The notes beneath the pieces are model-generated. The model had not been told where the DNA came from. It made no database searches and was given only the letters and a program-made list of their open reading frames with translations. DNA of 64,000 nucleotides from Salvia splendens (Eukaryota; Streptophyta; Magnoliopsida; Lamiales; Lamiaceae). The position numbers were made by a program, and so were the translations under genes. The stretch is taken from contig NC_056050.1 in the NCBI RefSeq assembly GCF_004379255.2, positions 12,957,410 through 13,021,409 on the forward strand, written 5' to 3'. The first letter of the stretch is position 1. Each line of letters starts with the position of its first letter. Below, piece by piece: positions 58,356 to 64,000 of the stretch.

Positions 58356-58781
58356 ACTCCCCTGGTTGGGAATCTCCTTGTCATCAAGGGAGAGGGACGG
58401 AAAGCGCTTCCGAATAGACTCCAGACGTTCCCATGATGGAGATTCAGTACCGTCCGACCACCGCACGGGGACGTGCTCTACTGGCTTACCATCATGCCAC
58501 ATAGTCTGGGACTCCAGAAAGCTTACTGGTTTGACGATGGGTCTATCACCCATGAATTCCTGTGGCAGCTTGACAGTCAGTGGCATATTGTAACGAGCTA
58601 CAAATTCTCGGAGCAAATTAACATAAAACACGTTGTGAATTCTACTCCCCTCGGGCAGACGGAGACGGTATGTGACCGGCCCCACACGTTCCGTGACTTC
58701 AAAGGGGCCACAAAACCTCCGCGCCAACTTAGCCGAAAATGGTTTCGCTACAGAATGTTGACGATACGGTTGTAGTTTCAA
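58353..58781 (-). pseudogene. Chromovirus pol C-terminus with chromodomain
   Basis: This continues the integrase frame after a single TAG. LKLQPYRQHSVAKPFSAKLA and RFCGPFEV..GPVTYRLRLP form the integrase SH3-like end; VEHVPVRWSDGTESPSWERL then RKRFPSLSLDDK is the chromodomain, which in this group steers integration to marked chromatin. The stop TGA is the first three bases of the 3' LTR. Confidence 0.85.
58356..58368 (-). promoter_or_regulatory. Polypurine tract of the chromovirus
   Basis: Minus-strand ACCAGGGGAGT abuts the 3' LTR. It overlaps the last codons of pol. Confidence 0.7.
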
Positions 58782-59735
58782 CTACACCAAATCACCCACC
58801 TCAAATTCAATATGACGTTTGTGCCTATTGGCAGAGTTCCTTATCCTTTGCTGGCCTCGCTCAAGATTCGCCCTCAATTCGGTAAGCAATTGACCCCACT
58901 GCCTGATCAGATCGGCGACTTTCGGAGGGGTCTGGGTCGATGGTGGGGCATCGACTAGGAACGGCGGTTTGCGACCATAGAGTACCTGAAACAGCGTCAT
59001 CCCTATCGTGGCGTTATGGAAACAATTTAAGGCCAAGTCCGCCCAAGGTAGGAAATTGAACCATTTAGACGGTCTGTCAGTTGTGAAGGCTAGCAGATAC
59101 TGTTCCAATACCCGATTGCGGACCTCCGTCTGGCCGTGTGACTGTGGGTTGTATGCAGTCGAAAAATTCAATTTCGTGCTGCTGAGGCGAAGCATCTCTT
59201 CCCATGTCACATTCAAGAAAACTAAGTCCCTGTTAGATACCAAAGTTTTGGGAAACCCATGATGATGCACCATTGTGTTAATAAATAGATACGACATTCG
59301 CAGTGCATCAAAACGTGTAGGTAAAGGTGCAAAGTGTGCATACTTGGAAAGGCGGTCTACCACCACTATAATAGTCGTATAACCTCTAGAAGGAGGCAGA
59401 CCAGTGATGAAATCAATTGAGACGTCCTCCCATACCTGCGACGGAATCGGTAGTGGCTGCAGTAAGCTTGCAGGTTTTTGCGTGGAGTATTTTGTTGACT
59501 GACACACGGCGCAAGACTCAACAAATTTCTTCACATCGTTGCGCATATTAAGCCAATAGAAGCCTACAGAAAGAAGTTTGAAGGTAAGTTCATAACCCGG
59601 ATGGCCAGCCATGGGCGTGCAATGGTGTTCCGTAAGCAGCTGACTTTTAAACCTCGAATTCGAACTGAGGAGGACCCGACGGTTGAAATACACCAAACCA
59701 TCCACCCAAGTCAGATGTCTCGGCGCTGTACCCAT
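58782..59735 (-). pseudogene. Chromovirus integrase
   Basis: Zinc finger: HHCTPMAGHPG and CAVCQ. Core: Asp in SIDFITGLPPSRG, then VSNRDLVF where the family has SDRDP, so the second catalytic Asp is Asn (codon 59232-59234), and Glu in GQTEVRNRVLE. YGRKPPFLVD is the usual end of the core. Open for 317 codons up to a TAG. Confidence 0.88.
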
Positions 59736-60230
59736 TCTGACCTACTCTACCAACGCAGATCCAACAACGATGCCGTTTCAGCCTGCAATAATTCCAGTAG
59801 CTTTGGAATGGGTTGGGCTACAGCGGCCAGGAGAGCCCCGTCGTCATCCACGATCTCCACTGGCTGGTCGTTCTCCTCCCGGCGAGATAACGCGTCTGTC
59901 GCCTTATTGGTGCACCCCTTCGTGTATTCGATTGTGAACTTGAAACCAATTAACTTTCGAACATAAAAGTGTTGATCTGGCGTCTTCACGACCTGCTGGC
60001 AAAGGTCTTTCAAACTTCTTTGGTCACAACGAATAATAAACACCCCCAACAGATATTGACGCCATTTTTGAACGGCCTCCACAATTGCATAATGTTCCTT
60101 GTGATATGACTACGCCACCCGCCTGCGAGAGCCCAATTTTCGACTAAAATACGCAATTGGATGCTTGTCTTGGATCAACACTGCCCCAATGCCTACATCT
60201 GACGTGTCGGTCTCGATACAAAATTGCTTC
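59736..60230 (-). pseudogene. Chromovirus RNase H
   Basis: Visible blocks: CIETDTSDVGIGAVLIQ (catalytic Asp), YFSRKLGSR, HKEHYAIVEAVQKWRQYLLG and IIRCDQRSLKDL, then NKATDALSRRE. A stop interrupts it near 60110, and the start of the domain is in another frame. Confidence 0.82.
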
Positions 60231-61744
60231 TCAAAATTCAGAATGCTTCACTGTTTTCGGTTGAGGCCACGATGTCAAACCGTCGATCTTCGTCGGGTCT
60301 GCCTTAAGGATGCCATCAGAAACTAAATGACCCAGGTACTCTACAGTGCTACTGCAGAATGAGCATTTGGAGAGTTTGACGAAAAAATTATGAGCTTGTA
60401 GCAAGGATAAGTCCTCTGCGAGGTGTCTGCAATGATCATCCAATGTCGAGCTGTACACCAAGATATCATCGAAGAAAACAATGACACATTTACGTAGCAA
60501 AGGTTGAAAAATACCATTCATCGCTGCTTGGAAAGTTGACAGTGCATTTGTGAGACCAAAAGGCATCACCGAGAATTCAAAGTGCCCGTCGTGAGTCCGG
60601 AAGGCTGTTTTAAACACATCTGCCTCGTGCATCCGGATCTGATGGTAGCCTGACCGAAGATCCAATTTTGTGAAAAACTTTGCATGTCCCAAATCGTCGA
60701 ATAATTCGTTCGCCGTTGGAATCGGGAAGTGATCAGGAACCGTGGCAAATTGAGAGCCCGGTAATCAATGTAAAATCTGAACGTTTCGTCCTTCTTACGG
60801 ATAAGCAAAACCGGCAAGGAGAAAGGGCTTTGACTGCGCTGGATTATACCTTGATCTAGAATTTCCTGAACCTGCCACTCAATTTCATTTTTCTGAAAAT
60901 ATGGGTAGCGATAAGGGCGGGCATTTACTGGTTTAGCATTTGGAAGAAGATGAATACGGTGGTCAAACTCTCTGCGCGGAGGCATACCGGACAGCACACT
61001 GAAAACTGAGTGAAACTGCTCCAGCACTTGCTGGATTCTCTGTCCGCGTGTCCCTCGGAAAAGCCTCGGTCTCCCAGGCGTCTGGGTCAGCAACCCGGCC
61101 TCCACCGGAATTGTCTCGTAAAATTCATGAGCAGGGGAATGGGCAGCCAACATAGCCAATGACTGTAGAGAGATCAAACGAGGGGTCGGTTGGACTCCTC
61201 GTAAAGCAATAGGAATCCCGTTTTCTTGAAACTCTAAGGTCTTCCCCACAAAATCTGCTGAAATCTTTCCAAATGACTCCAACCACGCCATACCTAGGAC
61301 AATATCAGGCCCATGTATTTCCATAATATGAAGGTCCAGCAGAAAATCAATTCCCTGCACCGAAAGCTTCATCCGCCAGGCCACATGGGAGCAAATCAAC
61401 GAGGCGCCATTGCCCACATAAACACAAAATGGGCGAATGGGGGTTAATGCCAACTGCAGTTGCTCCGCAATCCGGGGGTGAAGAAAGTCGTGAGTGCTTC
61501 CTGTGTCGATAAGTATGCTCTCGTTTGTCGCCCCAATAGCTCCAATTATGTTGAATGGGCGGGAATCGCTGCTCCCGGACAAGGCGTGCAAGTGTGATAA
61601 ATCGACGGTAATAATCGCCTCATCTTCGGCGCTGGACCCTGACTGGTCCGAGGTGGCATCATGCTCCTCGTCACCCACATAAGATAAGATCTTTTGTTTA
61701 CAAACGTGTCTAGGGGCCCATTTCTCTGGACAATGATAACACAA
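60231..61744 (-). pseudogene. Chromovirus protease and reverse transcriptase
   Basis: Starts with the gag zinc knuckle CYHCPEKWAPRHVCK, then protease with intact DTGSTHDFL. RT: FDHRIHLLPNAKPVNARPYR, GIIQRSQSPFSLPVLLIRKK, FYIDYRALN; at about 60755 the frame shifts, then FTKLDLRSGYHQIRM, the catalytic VFFDDILVYS, and CSFCSSTVEYLGHLVS. Active-site residues are intact, split over two frames. Confidence 0.9.
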
Positions 61745-63074
61745 TCTTTACCTCGACCGTTCTGCCTTTTCTGCATTCGAAACACGAATTTGGTCGAATC
61801 CGGGCCCGATGGGGTCTTTGGCATTCGTTCCCGATGGAAGAGAGGTCTGCCCAGAGGTTGACCCTCGACATGGGTGACAGCACGACTGTCCCTACTATGC
61901 CACTCTCCTCGTGATCCGTGGCAGTGGCGTTCGTCACGAGATGCCGCAAATGGCAGGGCTAATGCCATTGCTTCCGCCAAAGAAGAAGGCTGCTGCAACT
62001 CCACATTCTCCTGTATAGCCTCTTTAAGGCCAGTGATAAAAATAGGAATCAATGCTAACTCCGAGAGCCCCTCCACACGATTTAAATAGTGCTCAAACGT
62101 GTCGTGGTACTCTGCAACCGTGCTAGTCTGCAACAATTTTGACAAGGGGCAAATATAATTGCAGAAGCTTTGGGGATCAAACCTGTGGCGAACGTCTTCC
62201 AAAAATTCCTGCCACGAGACAAATGGGTTATTGGCTCGATAGTTAAATATCCACTCCGCTGCCGGTGGCTGGAAGAGCATGATCATGTAGTGTATTCGAT
62301 CCTGATCTGGCATCTGTAGATTGTCAAAAAAGTAATCAACTCGGGAAATCTAGTTGGTCGCAGCGGACCCGTCAAAATGTGGAGCCTTCATATTATGATC
62401 CCGAGGTCTATTCCCTCGCGTCGCAGGAAACTGGTAGCGATGGCAGGGAGAATCCCAGCTCGTAGGCTGGCCATAACCATGGAAGTTTATGTCCAAACCT
62501 CATCGATATCCCCCCAATGGACGGTCCCAACTTGTACGTTGCTTGGAGTATGAACGAGAGCGACGCAGATCCGACACCGGTTAACGATAAGTGGGTCGCG
62601 TGGTACGCCAATGTGAATCACGATATGCTCCCCGAATCGGACGGTCTTTCCCACCACGCTCACGCCGACCGTGGATGAAAAACCGGGGGTCGGTGTCCAA
62701 GTCACTTCCAATCAAAGCACGATGCCCCAATTTATTGTCATCTTGGGCCTCGTCGGAAAAATAAGGCGGATCCGGATCGGGGACGGCTGGGGCCTCCAAA
62801 TTATCAACACGCCTATCCGTCGAATCCAAGCCAAACTCCAATTTGTCGAATCTCGCCATGATCCTGTCAAACCCTGCGATGAGGGGTCAGTAACAGATGT
62901 CTCGCCAATAGGCTGGGGAACGGTGTCAAGATCGTCCCTTGGTGGCGGTCTGGGACCATTAGGGTTATGCCGATTACCCGTCTGGTTGTGGCCTCCTGCC
63001 CCGAGCACCAACTCCTGAGTGTTACCGCCCATAAGAAGACCCGATGGAGGGAAAGCTTCTTCACTTCCAGCCAT
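61745..63074 (-). pseudogene. Chromovirus gag
   Basis: The ATG at 63074 reads MAGSEEAFPPSGLLMGG. A frameshift near 62870 leads to RVDNLEAPAVPDPDPPY in another frame, and the Retrotrans_gag core follows at 61900-62313: AAEWIFNYR, SWQEFLEDVRHRFDP, VAEYHDTFEHYLNRVEGL and LIPIFITGLKEAIQ. Stops between 62313 and 62581 separate the pieces. Confidence 0.85.
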
Positions 63075-63101
63075 TGTGAGTTCGATATGAAAGACACCAG
63101 T

Positions 63102-63717
63102 TGTTAAGGGTCGTCTTCCCTTAACGAGAGATTTGCACACAAGAAACAGAGACCGTAGACTATCTGGCGTCCAAGAGGTTTGGATCGGTGGTGTTTTCTG
63201 GCAAAAGAGAGCTGGGCACGAGTGAGAAACTCGTCGGCAGCGTTAGGGATGATAGAGTTTCTTGTTGCTCAATAAAGTGGCCCAATAAACGATTTCATTA
63301 ATTGAATGAATTTAATGAAATTGCCCTATTTATAATACTAAGGACCCTAGGGTTGGTTCGACTTAACCTATACGTTCGGGAAAGAACCAACTAAGAAAAC
63401 CCAAGCGGGGCTTATAAAACGCCGACCAAAATAGTTCAAAAATAACAATAAAAATACTAATTAAAAGAAACACATGAAAAAGGCTTGCTAACTAAAGAAT
63501 TGCGCGCTACTTAGCGACGTAATTCAAGAGCTTCTGTGGAGGCTTGAGTCGATCTCTCGGTCTCAAGGTACGAGCTGTTGTTCTGGTTTGCTGCTGTCGC
63601 AACGGCCCTTCCCTCTCTGGCTGATCGCCCTTCGTTGATGGAGTGTCCTAGTCGACTTCATTCGCTGCTGCAGTGCTCTGTAGTGGTTCATCGGAGTGGC
63701 TGGAGATACTCTTATCA
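63102..63717 (-). repeat. 5' LTR of the chromovirus
   Basis: 616 bp, TGATAAGAGTATCTCCAGCC to CTTCCCTTAACA on the minus strand. Only 27 bases separate it from the gag ATG. Confidence 0.92.
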
Positions 63718-63861
63718 AGCTGGTGAGAAGGGGAGAAGTTTGTCGGAATTCGACCGGAGAGGGAATTAAAGGAGAGGTCGAGCACACACATGCTCGTTGG
63801 GATGTCGACGGAGATTTCCCCGGAGATTTGGTCGTGCAAGAGGTTCAAAACCCTGAGATCC
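63718..63861 (-). pseudogene. LRR receptor-kinase fragment, upstream part
   Basis: Open on the minus strand: LRVLNLLHDQISGEISVDIP, TSMCVLDLSFNSLSGRIP, TNFSPSHQL, then the chromovirus starts. It joins in sense with 57470-57763. Its own upstream edge is cut at 63862 by an LTR-3 start. Same gene as the downstream part. Confidence 0.85.
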
Positions 63862-64000
63862 TGATAAGGCTCATTTCATGCATCGGTTTAGGGGTAAAAT
63901 GTATACTACTTGATCGGTTTATCGCGCAAACAAGTGTTAAAATGTGCAAAAATGCTACTTGACCAAGGCAACAAGGCCAAACTGATCAAACAAGTACAAA
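63862..64000 (+). mobile_element. LTR-3-like start, continues beyond the window
   Basis: TGATAAGGCTCATTTCATGC and AGGGGTAAAATG match the starts of LTR-3 (55473) and the Athila LTRs. Only 139 bp are in the window. Confidence 0.75.

Larger units (their letters stand above)
57769..63717 (-). mobile_element. Chromodomain Ty3/Gypsy retrotransposon inserted in an LRR gene
   Basis: 5,949 bp on the minus strand with LTRs 57769-58355 (3') and 63102-63717 (5'). The 5 bp flanks are AGGTG (57764-57768) and AGCTG (63718-63722), a target duplication with one change. Order gag, protease, RT, RNase H, integrase, chromodomain identifies a chromovirus. The coding sequence has at least three frameshifts, a stop in RNase H-integrase linkers, and a changed integrase active-site Asp, so it is inactive. 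Confidence 0.92.

Overview
This window is nuclear DNA of a flowering plant, most likely a eudicot. It holds no clearly intact gene. It consists of nested transposable elements plus two decayed host genes. The evidence is spliceosomal introns in a plant-type SMC6 gene, plant Copia, Athila-type and chromovirus retrotransposons, PIF/Harbinger transposons, and many Stowaway-type MITEs (CTCCCTCCGTCC ends, TA target sites). A Lamiales origin is only a weak guess.

Layout. Positions 1-8,469 are a three-level nest: an LTR that starts before the window, a second LTR of the same family inserted in it (target duplication TAGGT), and a young Copia element (1,795-6,903; duplication GAAAA; LTRs differ at 3 of 225 bases) inserted in that. 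Positions 8,470-9,600 are AT-rich and hold a 643 bp inverted-repeat element. Positions 9,760-17,015 hold the 5' half of a Harbinger transposase, cut by an Athila-like LTR (LTR-2) that itself carries two solo LTR-1 elements with perfect 5 bp target duplications. Positions 17,317-33,220 hold the 3' half of a Harbinger transposase on the opposite strand, again abutting LTR-2, into which a 13.4 kb Athila-type element (18,989-32,385; duplication ACGTG) was inserted later. The two transposase halves meet LTR-2 at matching 5 bp sequences, which suggests one split transposon that was later inverted.

Positions 35,260-52,801 (+ strand) carry 26 exons of an SMC6 gene, from just after the missing P-loop region to the stop codon. 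SMC6 is the DNA-repair and cohesion ATPase of the SMC5/6 complex. No Walker A exon is seen, the Walker B glutamate is a valine, the hinge exon has a 14 bp palindromic insertion that brings a stop, and at least one splice donor is mutated. It is most likely a pseudogene. Its introns hold seven or more Stowaway-like MITEs, one nested in another.

Positions 53,000-55,472 are AT-rich without genes. A partial LTR (LTR-3) starts at 55,473, followed by a TGTCAAC-rich repeat field. Positions 57,470-63,861 (minus strand) are a leucine-rich-repeat receptor gene fragment split by a 5.95 kb chromodomain-type Ty3/Gypsy element and cut again at its upstream edge by another LTR-3 at 63,862 that runs off the window. 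No functional operon, CRISPR, rRNA or tRNA gene was recognised.
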